Assembly: GCA_039180865.1 (NCBI GenBank)
Contig: JBCDCZ010000299.1
Location: forward strand, 1 to 5,647
Source: JBCDCU01 sp039180865
GTDB taxonomy: Bacteria > Pseudomonadota > Alphaproteobacteria > Rhizobiales > JACESI01
Direction: 5' to 3'
Length of the DNA: 5,647 bases
Part shown: in pieces, positions 1-5,259 of the stretch
Layout: every line of letters starts with the position of its first letter
Numbering within the stretch: position 1 is the first letter of the stretch
Position numbers and translations under genes: made by a program
The notes under the pieces: generated by a model
Databases searched by the model: none
What the model saw: the letters and a program-made list of their open reading frames with translations, nothing else
Told to the model about the DNA's origin: nothing

Positions 1-946
1 CGCAAAGAAATTCGAAACGGGTCAGTCGAACCCGACCTTTCTCCTGATCACGCCGAAACGCAAATATGTGCTCCGCCGGAAACCACCCGGCGAGCTCCTG
101 AAGTCGGCTCACGCGGTTGATCGGGAGTTTCGTGTCCAGAAGGCCCTGCAGGGTTCCGATGTTCCGGTCGCAAAGATGCACCTCCTCTGCGAAGACGACG
201 CCGTGATCGGTTCCATGTTCTACGTAATGGATCATGTGGATGGCCGGAATTTCAACGACCCGCGTCTACCGGACCTCAACCGCGACCACCGGATCGCCGT
301 GTTCGATGACATGAACAGGGTTCTTGCCGCCCTTCACGATATTGATCTGGAAGCGACCGGGCTTTCAGATTTCGGTCGCCCCGGCAATTACTTCGAGCGT
401 CAGATCGGCCGTTGGTCGAAGCAGTACAAGCTCTCCGAGACCGAACCGCTGCCTGATATGGACCGCCTCATTGAAGCACTCCAGGAAGGCTTGCCCGATG
501 ATGACGGGATGCACGGGCTGGTTCATGGCGATTATCGTCTCGACAATCTGATCTTCGACCACGACGCAAGGCGCTGCCTTGCCGTTCTTGACTGGGAACT
601 CTCGACAACCGGTCATCCTTTCGCCGATCTTGCCTATGTCATCATGCAGTGGCAGATGCCGGTCGGCGACGACAGCCGGGGGCTTGAGGGTGTTGATCGT
701 GCCGAACTTGGAATTCCAAGCGATGAAGCCTTCATCGCACACTATTGCGAGCGACGTGGCCTTTCCGGGATCCCAAATTTCGCCTTTTATCTCGCGTTCT
801 GCTTCTTCCGTATGGCCGCGATCCTACAGGGGGTCAAAAAACGCGCCCTTGAGGGCAATGCGTCCAACCCGGAAAAAGCCCTGAAACTCGGCGCACAGGT
901 TCCTAACTTTGCGGCACGTGGCCTGAAGGCTTTCGACAATGGCTGA
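1..946 (+). CDS. APH-fold phosphotransferase family protein, acyl-CoA-dehydrogenase-associated type (5' end missing)
   Basis: This is a kinase of the aminoglycoside-phosphotransferase (APH) fold, in the cytoplasmic subgroup found beside or fused to acyl-CoA dehydrogenases (bacterial LvaA, mammalian ACAD10/11). The gene enters from the left edge: the frame is open from base 2 and already encodes the family's N-terminal pieces GQSNPTFLL and YVLRRKPPG. The GTG at 68 is therefore internal, and about 25-35 residues are probably missing. The window holds 314 residues. The catalytic loop HGDYRLDN starts at base 524, with its aspartate codon at 530, and the metal-binding DWE follows at 590. Both are intact, so an active kinase is expected. 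The stop codon overlaps the start of the next gene by 8 bp, implying translational coupling. Relatives of known function phosphorylate 4-hydroxyacyl-CoA; the substrate here is inferred, not shown. A true antibiotic-resistance role is unlikely given the subgroup and the neighbours. Confidence 0.9.
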   Translation, partial: AKKFETGQSNPTFLLITPKRKYVLRRKPPGELLKSAHAVDREFRVQKALQGSDVPVAKMHLLCEDDAVIGSMFYVMDHVDGRNFNDPRLPDLNRDHRIAVFDDMNRVLAALHDIDLEATGLSDFGRPGNYFERQIGRWSKQYKLSETEPLPDMDRLIEALQEGLPDDDGMHGLVHGDYRLDNLIFDHDARRCLAVLDWELSTTGHPFADLAYVIMQWQMPVGDDSRGLEGVDRAELGIPSDEAFIAHYCERRGLSGIPNFAFYLAFCFFRMAAILQGVKKRALEGNASNPEKALKLGAQVPNFAARGLKAFDNG

Positions 947-1727
947 AGGACGGTTTCAGGGCCAATCGGTCCTGATCACAGGAGCGGCTAGCGGTTTCGG
1001 GAAAGCGGCAGCGGAGCGTTTCGCCTGCGAAGGGGCAAGACTTTGCCTCAGCGATATCGATCTCGACGCACTTGCAACCGCGGGCAAAGAGATCGCGATA
1101 TCATCCGGTGATTTGATCACACTCCATGCGGATGTGAGCCGTGAGGAAGATGTGAAAGCGCAAGTCGATACAGCCTTGGCGGCGTTCGGAACGCTCGATA
1201 TTGCGATCAATAATGCTGGGCTCGCCCACCCCATTACGCTCCTGCCGGAGATTGAGATCGAAACGTTCGAGCGCATGATGGCGGTGAACGCACGCGGGGT
1301 ATTCCTTGGCCTCAAATATCAATTGCCGCCGATGCTTTTGAAGAAACGCGGAGCAGTCGTGAATGTGTCATCTGCCGCGGGGCTTGTCGGTGCCGGAGGC
1401 CTTGCCGCTTATGCTGCCGCAAAACATGCAGTTATCGGCCTAACCAGAGCTGCGGCTGATGAGGCTGCGCGTGCCAATGTGCGAGTGAACGCCGTCTGCC
1501 CATCCTTTGCGACAACCCCGCTTTTTACCGAGCTTGCCGATGAACTTGCCACAAGCCGCGGTTTTGACCGCGAGACGACAGAGCAACGCTTTTCAGCACG
1601 GATCCCGATGCGGCGGCTTGCCCGAACCGAAGAAGTGGTTCAGGCTATCTTATGGGCAGCCGATCCGGAAAACACCTTTATGACGGGCCAGGCGCTTTCC
1701 ATTGATGGCGGACTGACAGCTGTTTGA
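939..1727 (+). CDS. SDR family NAD(P)-dependent oxidoreductase
   Basis: This is a classical short-chain dehydrogenase/reductase of 262 residues, a usual family length. It carries the Rossmann glycine motif TGAASGFG (14-21), NNAG (91-94) and the catalytic set Ser145, Tyr158 and Lys162 (YAAAK). Asn117 lies in the VNARG segment. The C-terminal IDGG is also typical. Asp39 at the end of the second beta strand favours NAD(H) over NADP(H). The ATG lies inside the end of the kinase gene, with GAAGG at 925-929 as a ribosome binding site 9 nt upstream. The likely reaction is interconversion of a hydroxyl and a keto group. Beside an acyl-CoA-type kinase, a 3-hydroxy- or 4-hydroxyacyl-CoA substrate is plausible, but the sequence does not fix it. 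It shares the less common SGFG form of the glycine motif (SGIG is more usual) with the second SDR in this window. Confidence 0.92.
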   Translation: MAEGRFQGQSVLITGAASGFGKAAAERFACEGARLCLSDIDLDALATAGKEIAISSGDLITLHADVSREEDVKAQVDTALAAFGTLDIAINNAGLAHPITLLPEIEIETFERMMAVNARGVFLGLKYQLPPMLLKKRGAVVNVSSAAGLVGAGGLAAYAAAKHAVIGLTRAAADEAARANVRVNAVCPSFATTPLFTELADELATSRGFDRETTEQRFSARIPMRRLARTEEVVQAILWAADPENTFMTGQALSIDGGLTAV

Positions 1728-1742
1728 GGATTAGGCTGCGTT

Positions 1743-1749
1743 GGAGGAG
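1743..1749 (+). promoter_or_regulatory. Strong Shine-Dalgarno that fixes the DUF1428 start
   Basis: GGAGGAG ends 6 nt before the ATG at 1756. It sits inside the longer open frame that begins with TTG at 1741, so the TTG would be a start within its own ribosome binding site. The ATG at 1756 is therefore chosen. Confidence 0.8.
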
Positions 1750-1755
1750 AAACGC

Positions 1756-2109
1756 ATGACCTATATCGATGCCTTTGTGGCTGCCGTACCGGCCAGAAAT
1801 CGCGAATCTTACCTTGCCCATGCTGAAAAAGCCTCACTGGTCTTCAAGCGCCATGGGGCGCTCAAAGTCCTTGAAAGCTGGGGCGACAGCGTTCCGGAGG
1901 GTGAAATCACCTCTTTCCCGAAGGCCGTGAAATGCGAACCCGGAGAGAATGTCGTTTGCGGTTTCGTCTTCTGGCCGTCAAAGGAAGTGCGTGACAAAGG
2001 CATGGCGGAAGTTATGGAAGATCCGGATATGGAAATGTCACCGGATACGATGCCGTTCGACGGAAGGCGCCTGATCTATGGTGGTTTCGAGGTGATGCTG
2101 GAAACCTGA
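1756..2109 (+). CDS. DUF1428 domain-containing protein (YbaA-like)
   Basis: This 117-residue cytoplasmic protein matches the DUF1428 family (COG5507; Escherichia coli YbaA) along its whole length. Recognisable pieces are the opening MTYIDAFVAAVP, the central TSFPKAVK followed by PGENVVCGFVFWPS, and the closing MPFDGRRLIYGGFEV. The family has a small ferredoxin-like alpha/beta fold of the dimeric alpha+beta-barrel kind; its biochemical function is not established, and no catalytic residue can be named. The start follows from the GGAGGAG ribosome binding site. The gene lies 28 bp after the SDR on the same strand and is probably co-transcribed with it and the kinase. It ends 10 bp from the stop codon of the convergent hydratase gene. 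Position in an acyl-CoA-type operon hints at an accessory metabolic role, which is inference only. Confidence 0.88.
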   Translation: MTYIDAFVAAVPARNRESYLAHAEKASLVFKRHGALKVLESWGDSVPEGEITSFPKAVKCEPGENVVCGFVFWPSKEVRDKGMAEVMEDPDMEMSPDTMPFDGRRLIYGGFEVMLET

Positions 2110-2119
2110 CTCAGAGGCT

Positions 2120-2938
2120 TCAGCTCTTCGACAAACGCTCATCGCGCCATGAAATTGCGGCGCGCAATCCGTCCTTTCGGGCGATTTCCAGAAACTGACG
2201 CTTCGTTTCGGTTCCTTCGCCTTCAATCAGAAGATCGATATCAAGGGCCGCTTCCAACGCCTCGCCCATGCCCATCAATTCGAATGCCCGATTGATGGCC
2301 CGTTTTGTTTGTCGGACCAGATCGGGCTCGAAAGACGCCATGCGATTGGCGAGCGCGATCGCTTCGTCGAGATACTGACCTGCCGCAACAACACGATTGA
2401 CCATCCCGACCTCTCTTGCTCGCTCGGCGCTCACTCGGTCTTCACCGGAAAGGATGATTTCCTTCGCAATCTTCGGACCTGCAATCCATGGCAGGATCAT
2501 CACGACAATGCCGGCGCCGAATTTCAGTTCCGGTTCGCCGAATGTTGCCGTCTCGTCGCAGATCGTCACGTCGCAGGCCATCGCCAGTTCACAGGCACCC
2601 GCAAGGGCAGGCCCATGAACCGCTGCTATTGTTGGCTTCGGCGATGACCAAAACCGCATCACCGTATCGAAATCACGCCTCAGAACAGGGCGCCATTCAT
2701 GGACACCTTGCGGCGTGGATTGAGCCTGAGCTTTGAGATCGAAACCGGACGAAAACCCCTTGCCCGCTCCGGTAAGGACGATGGAACCAACATCGTCATC
2801 GGCTTCCGCTTCATCGAGTGCCTCGCCCATCCGAACCAGCATCGGCTGGTCCATAGCGTTCATAACGCCCGGACGGTTCAAGGTGAGGAGCGCGATGTTT
2901 CCGCGTTTTTCATAGAGGACCGGCGTGACATCGCTCAT
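2120..2938 (-). CDS. Enoyl-CoA hydratase/isomerase family protein (crotonase fold)
   Basis: This 272-residue crotonase-superfamily protein probably adds water to a 2-enoyl-CoA, the second step of beta-oxidation. The first oxyanion-hole segment is GFSSGFDL (61-68). The second is HGPALAGACELA, with Gly114 in the oxyanion position. Both glutamates that act in rat mitochondrial enoyl-CoA hydratase (Glu144, Glu164) have counterparts here, Glu117 and Glu137, with the same 20-residue spacing, which supports real hydratase chemistry. The usual PGAGGTQRL stretch after the second glutamate is replaced by GAGIVVMILPWIAG, so this belongs to a divergent subfamily with an unknown acyl preference. The open frame extends upstream to 3001, but that start would lie inside the preceding SDR. 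AGAGGA at 2948-2953 selects the ATG at 2938. The gene sits 25 bp behind the SDR and is almost certainly in one operon with it. Confidence 0.9.
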   Translation of the reverse strand: MSDVTPVLYEKRGNIALLTLNRPGVMNAMDQPMLVRMGEALDEAEADDDVGSIVLTGAGKGFSSGFDLKAQAQSTPQGVHEWRPVLRRDFDTVMRFWSSPKPTIAAVHGPALAGACELAMACDVTICDETATFGEPELKFGAGIVVMILPWIAGPKIAKEIILSGEDRVSAERAREVGMVNRVVAAGQYLDEAIALANRMASFEPDLVRQTKRAINRAFELMGMGEALEAALDIDLLIEGEGTETKRQFLEIARKDGLRAAISWRDERLSKS

Positions 2939-2947
2939 TTCATTTTG

Positions 2948-2953
2948 TCCTCT
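2948..2953 (-). promoter_or_regulatory. Shine-Dalgarno that fixes the hydratase start
   Basis: AGAGGA on the - strand lies 9 nt before the ATG at 2938, in the gap between the SDR stop and the hydratase. It argues for the 272-residue product over the 293-residue frame starting at 3001. Confidence 0.7.
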
Positions 2954-2963
2954 GGACGCCCAA

Positions 2964-3710
2964 TCAGATGCAGCGCCCACCATCGACCTCAAGGCAGGCA
3001 CCTGTGATCATTGATGCTTCATCAGAACACAAAAACGCCGCCGCAGAACCGATATCATCCGGTGTCGAAAACCGACCTATAGGGATCGTGGAAAGAAATT
3101 TTTCACGCATTTCCGGTGTGTCTTCACCCATGAAGGATTTCAGAAGCGGGGTTTCGCCTGCAACCGGATTGATCGCGTTCACCCTTACACCGTGGGCTGC
3201 AAGTTCTACCGCCATTGTCTTGGTCGCGGTAATCATCCATCCTTTAGAAGCATTATACCAGTTAAGCCGGGGTCGCGGGCTGACACCCGCTGTCGACGCG
3301 ATGTTCAAAATCACGCCTTTCTTATTGTGTTTCATATGGGGCACGAAGTTTTTCGCGGTTAGAAAGACGGACTTTGCGTTCACTTTGAGAACCTGATCGA
3401 AATCCTCTTCGCTCACATCTTCGAGGTCGGTCGGAAGATGCGTGATCCCGGCGTTGTTGACGAGAATATCGAGCGTATCGAACACCGCGAACGTATGCTT
3501 TGCGAGCTCTTCAACATCATTTGCATCGGCGACATCGGCAACATGATGAAGACCCGATTTTGCGATTGTTTTTTCAACACGCCGTGCTGCTGCGCCATCA
3601 CGATCGACGATCATGACGCGGGCACCTTCGAGCGCAAACTTTTTCACAATACCAGCGCCGAAACCCGAACCACCGCCGGTGACCAGCGCCGTCTTTCCTT
3701 TTAGCCGCAT
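2964..3710 (-). CDS. SDR family oxidoreductase (second copy, WYNASK active site)
   Basis: This classical SDR of 248 residues has TGGGSGFG (11-18), Asp36 after the second strand (NAD preference expected), Asp59-Val60, NNAG (85-88), Asn111 and the catalytic Ser139, Tyr152 and Lys156 in WYNASK. It ends in the VDGGRCI tail typical of its subgroup. The substrate is probably a secondary alcohol or hydroxyacyl compound. The open frame extends to 3755, but MRLKGKTALVTGG at 3710 is the normal SDR beginning and has GGAGAG at 3715-3720. The longer starts would fall in or at the predicted -10 element. It is first in a - strand pair with the enoyl-CoA hydratase, which fits successive beta-oxidation steps (hydration, then oxidation). 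It resembles the SDR at 939-1727, particularly over the first 35 residues, but is not a recent duplicate. Confidence 0.92.
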   Translation of the reverse strand: MRLKGKTALVTGGGSGFGAGIVKKFALEGARVMIVDRDGAAARRVEKTIAKSGLHHVADVADANDVEELAKHTFAVFDTLDILVNNAGITHLPTDLEDVSEEDFDQVLKVNAKSVFLTAKNFVPHMKHNKKGVILNIASTAGVSPRPRLNWYNASKGWMITATKTMAVELAAHGVRVNAINPVAGETPLLKSFMGEDTPEMREKFLSTIPIGRFSTPDDIGSAAAFLCSDEASMITGACLEVDGGRCI

Positions 3711-3717
3711 CGCCCTC

Positions 3718-3737
3718 TCCACGTGAAACATCCACGT
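3718..3737. repeat. Short direct repeat TCCACGT, possible operator
   Basis: TCCACGT occurs at 3718-3724 and again at 3731-3737, a 13-bp period. The flanking letters also make an inverted pair, ACGTG (3721-3725) and CACGT (3733-3737). The repeat sits in the predicted leader of the SDR transcript, between start site and ATG, where a repressor could act. The elements are short and chance is a fair alternative. Confidence 0.25.
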
Positions 3738-3746
3738 TGCCCTAGG

Positions 3747-3774
3747 ATTGTGCAAATCGCCCTTCCAAGGTCAA
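3747..3774 (-). promoter_or_regulatory. Predicted promoter of the SDR/hydratase unit
   Basis: On the - strand, TTGACC (3774-3769) is followed after 16 bp by CACAAT (3752-3747), matching 5 and 4 of 6 bases of the housekeeping sigma consensus. Transcription would begin near 3740, leaving about 30 nt before the ATG at 3710. This agrees with the short form of the SDR. Confidence 0.55.
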
Positions 3775-3776
3775 AT
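3748..3776 (+). promoter_or_regulatory. Possible promoter of the aspartate-dehydrogenase-like gene
   Basis: TTGTGC (3748-3753), a 17-bp spacer and TCAAAT (3771-3776) form a weak housekeeping-type promoter on the + strand (3 and 4 of 6 consensus bases). It would give a leader of about 70 nt. It lies almost exactly on top of the - strand promoter. A weaker call than its partner. Confidence 0.3.
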
Positions 3777-3842
3777 GCTTTGCGGGCTCTTTACCCGAAA
3801 GCTCACGGAATGTTTGCCGGGGCCGGGGAGCCGTGTGGAAAC

Positions 3843-3848
3843 AGGAGA
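3843..3848 (+). promoter_or_regulatory. Shine-Dalgarno of the aspartate-dehydrogenase-like gene
   Basis: AGGAGA precedes two adjacent ATG codons at 3853 and 3856. The core GGAG is 5 nt from the first and 8 nt from the second, so either may be used. It rules out the longer frame from 3748, which has no comparable site. Confidence 0.7.
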
Positions 3849-3852
3849 GCAC

Positions 3853-4638
3853 ATGATGACGAAAATCGGTCTCATCGGATACGGAGCCATCGGCAAAGGC
3901 GTCGCGGATCATATCGCAGCTGGAAAAATACCGAACGTCACAATAGGCGCCGTGCTGCGCCAAAGCGGCGAGAGAGGCGACATCCCAAACGATATCGTCG
4001 TGTCCGATTCGATGGATTCCTTCCTCGCAGCAAAGCCAAACCTTGTGCTGGAGGCCGCTGGTTTCGATGCTGCACGAAGCCACGCGCTCGCTGTGCTTGA
4101 AGCGGGTATTCCGCTTATTCTGATGTCAATTTCGATCCTTACCGATGACAGGGTGAGAACCTCGCTTGAAGAGGCCGCGATCAAAGCGGGAACGAAGCTC
4201 CTCGTCCCTTCCGGTGCCCTTGCCGGGATCGATGGTGTGACCGCCGCCCGGTTCGAGACAATCGAGACGCTGACGATCACTCAGAAAAAACCACCTGCTG
4301 CCCTTCTCTCGCAAGACGAGGCGGCAGGCGTCACCACACCGCGCATTCTTGATGAATTGTCGGCCCGCGAAGCCGGGCAGCGTTTTCCGAAAAATGCCAA
4401 TATCGCAGCAGGCGCAGGGCTCGCTGCGGGTCGGCCGGATGAAACCCTGGTCAGGATCGTTGCTGATCCGGGCGTCACGCGCAATACGGCCGAGCTCCTT
4501 GCCGAGGGCAGCTTCGGGCGCATCTCCGTCACGATCGAAAACGAACCAACTGAGAACAAACGCACATCGCGCATGGCCATTCTTTCAGCCCTCTCAGCCA
4601 TTGCCCGCCAGACGCAACCAATTGTTTACGGTGCCTGA
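3853..4638 (+). CDS. Aspartate dehydrogenase-like protein lacking the usual catalytic histidine
   Basis: This 261-residue protein (260 if the second ATG is used) belongs to the L-aspartate dehydrogenase (NadX/TM1643-like) family, whose characterised members interconvert aspartate and iminoaspartate/oxaloacetate with NAD(P). Visible marks are the Rossmann motif GYGAIG (9-14), VPSGALAGIDG (118-128) of the catalytic domain, the KKPP turn (145-148), FPKNANIAA (178-186), and DPGVTRN (205-211) followed by AEG and FGR. The family normally reads RN-x-H in this last region, and the histidine is the proposed acid/base. Here the residue is Ala213 (codon GCC at 4489), in otherwise well-kept surroundings. 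Length is normal and the frame is unbroken, so this is not a pseudogene. It may use another residue, act on another substrate, or be non-catalytic. It is transcribed divergently from the SDR/hydratase pair. The name is secure at family level only. Confidence 0.8.
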   Translation: MMTKIGLIGYGAIGKGVADHIAAGKIPNVTIGAVLRQSGERGDIPNDIVVSDSMDSFLAAKPNLVLEAAGFDAARSHALAVLEAGIPLILMSISILTDDRVRTSLEEAAIKAGTKLLVPSGALAGIDGVTAARFETIETLTITQKKPPAALLSQDEAAGVTTPRILDELSAREAGQRFPKNANIAAGAGLAAGRPDETLVRIVADPGVTRNTAELLAEGSFGRISVTIENEPTENKRTSRMAILSALSAIARQTQPIVYGA

Positions 4639-4663
4639 AAACAAAGGCATTTTAGGGGAGTTC

Positions 4664-4678
4664 TTAAGGGTTCCTTAA
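4664..4678. promoter_or_regulatory. CtrA-type binding box TTAA-N7-TTAA
   Basis: TTAAGGGTTCCTTAA is an exact match to the TTAA-N7-TTAA full site recognised by the alphaproteobacterial cell-cycle regulator CtrA. It is also part of a perfect 7-bp inverted repeat, CTTAAGG-GTT-CCTTAAG (4663-4679). It ends 24 bp before the VanZ-family ATG, about where it would overlap a -35 region. There is no T run after it, so a terminator for the upstream gene is unlikely. Confidence 0.5.
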
Positions 4679-4688
4679 GCGCGCAGGC

Positions 4689-4702
4689 GCCATGATCGTG
4701 GC
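4689..4702. repeat. Near-perfect 14-bp palindrome touching the VanZ-family start codon
   Basis: GCCATGATCGTGGC has a GATC centre and GCCA/TGGC arms, with only one mismatched pair (4693/4698). It ends one base before the ATG at 4703. CATGAT (4691-4696) inside it could serve as a -10 element with transcription starting on the ATG itself. It could equally be an operator or chance. Confidence 0.3.
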
Positions 4703-5152
4703 ATGTTCAGTGCAGCAAAACATCGCCTCACCCGTGAAACGAAGGTCCTTTTGCGACCACACTTTCACACGCCATCAATCGTGATGATGGGCCTGTTCTT
4801 CCTCATGGGGCTCGTTCTCGGCTTTTCACTGAGGCATGGTTTTGACGAGCCGTTCGATAAGCTTGTCCACATCGTCTTCTTTACAGGCTTCATGTTTCTC
4901 ACCGTCGCTTCAATGCGGGGTATGTTTGTGCTGCCAGCCTTTGCGGTCCTCGCGCTCGCGATTGCGGCAGAAGGACTTCAAAGCTACGTGCCCCATCGCG
5001 ACGCCTCGCTCGGCGATCTTGTCGCAAATCTGGCGGGTGTTTTGATCGGCTTTGCACTGCTGAGGTTCCGTACCGGCTTCTACCGGTTCTGCGACGAGAG
5101 CCCATTTTTCAAGGCACCGGAGAAAAGCCCGATTAAAGCCCCGGGCGCCTGA
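4703..5152 (+). CDS. VanZ-family membrane protein
   Basis: This is a 149-residue integral membrane protein with four predicted helices: about 24-43, 53-71, 75-96 and 103-122. The family's signature polar residues are present: Asp52, Lys53 and His56 (DKLVH), Glu90 and Gln93 (EGLQ), Arg99, and Asp105 and Asn109 in SLGDLVANLAGVLIG. VanZ homologues are named after the teicoplanin-resistance accessory protein, but most chromosomal ones have no proven role; a link to cell envelope lipids or wall is a family-level guess. The short N-terminal cytoplasmic segment is basic, and the roughly 27-residue tail is polar and proline-rich. No Shine-Dalgarno precedes the ATG, and no better start exists before the first helix, so a leaderless message is possible. 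The nearby CtrA-type box suggests cell-cycle control. It is not obviously tied to the metabolic genes upstream. Confidence 0.85.
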   Translation: MFSAAKHRLTRETKVLLRPHFHTPSIVMMGLFFLMGLVLGFSLRHGFDEPFDKLVHIVFFTGFMFLTVASMRGMFVLPAFAVLALAIAAEGLQSYVPHRDASLGDLVANLAGVLIGFALLRFRTGFYRFCDESPFFKAPEKSPIKAPGA

Positions 5153-5197
5153 TCATGCCTTCGTGCGCGGATCTCGATATTCGCACCGTCCAAGAGA

Positions 5198-5226
5198 TTG
5201 TCCCGATGCCCTGTTCTCTCTAAGCT
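5198..5226 (+). promoter_or_regulatory. Possible promoter of the secreted protein gene
   Basis: TTGTCC (5198-5203), 17 bp, then TAAGCT (5221-5226) resembles a housekeeping promoter (4 and 3 of 6 bases). It would start transcription near 5233, about 27 nt before the ATG at 5260. The match is modest. Confidence 0.3.
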
Positions 5227-5233
5227 CAGGCAT
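5206..5233 (+). repeat. Imperfect inverted repeat before the secreted protein gene
   Basis: ATGCCCTG (5206-5213) can pair with CAGGCAT (5227-5233) through seven base pairs with one bulged C and a 13-nt loop. No U tract follows, so it is not a convincing terminator for the VanZ-family gene. The rest of the 107-bp gap shows only a ribosome binding site (GAGGAG, 5246-5251). Confidence 0.25.
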
Positions 5234-5259
5234 ATCGATCCTGAAGAGGAGCTATTCTC

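Noticed and set aside
68..946. GTG at 68 as the real start of the kinase gene
   Set aside because: The frame is open to base 2 and encodes conserved family sequence (GQSNPTFLL, YVLRRK) before the GTG, so the gene begins outside the window.
1..946. Aminoglycoside resistance gene
   Set aside because: The sequence belongs to the acyl-CoA-dehydrogenase-associated APH subgroup and sits with lipid-type enzymes; only the fold is shared with resistance kinases.
2100..2125. Transcription terminator between the convergent genes
   Set aside because: Only a tiny TGA-C-TCA dyad and weak GAGGCT/AGCTC pairing occur, with no T run on either strand; any terminator must lie within the coding ends or be factor-dependent.
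2309..3007. + strand open frames across the hydratase gene (2309-2647, 2699-3007)
   Set aside because: The - strand hydratase is supported by many family motifs over the same bases; the + strand translations resemble nothing I know and are rich in Arg, Ser and His.
3711..3755. N-terminal extension of the second SDR (starts at 3755 or 3731)
   Set aside because: The 3755 start falls inside or beside the predicted -10 element, and SDRs normally start a few residues before the first beta strand, as at 3710 with its own GGAGAG.
3909..4601. Long antisense open frames (3909-4280 and 4281-4601, same - strand frame) opposite the AspDH-like gene
   Set aside because: They are low-complexity Ser/Ala/Arg-rich shadows of a well-conserved + strand gene, with no recognisable domain.
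4692..4784. A 30-codon open frame from the ATG at 4692 overlapping the VanZ-family start
   Set aside because: It has no ribosome binding site, no recognisable sequence character, and lies in a different frame over a clear membrane-protein gene.
5163..5186. Hairpin GTGCG...CGCAC after the VanZ-family gene as a terminator
   Set aside because: The stem is 5 bp with a 14-nt loop and no following T tract, too weak to call.
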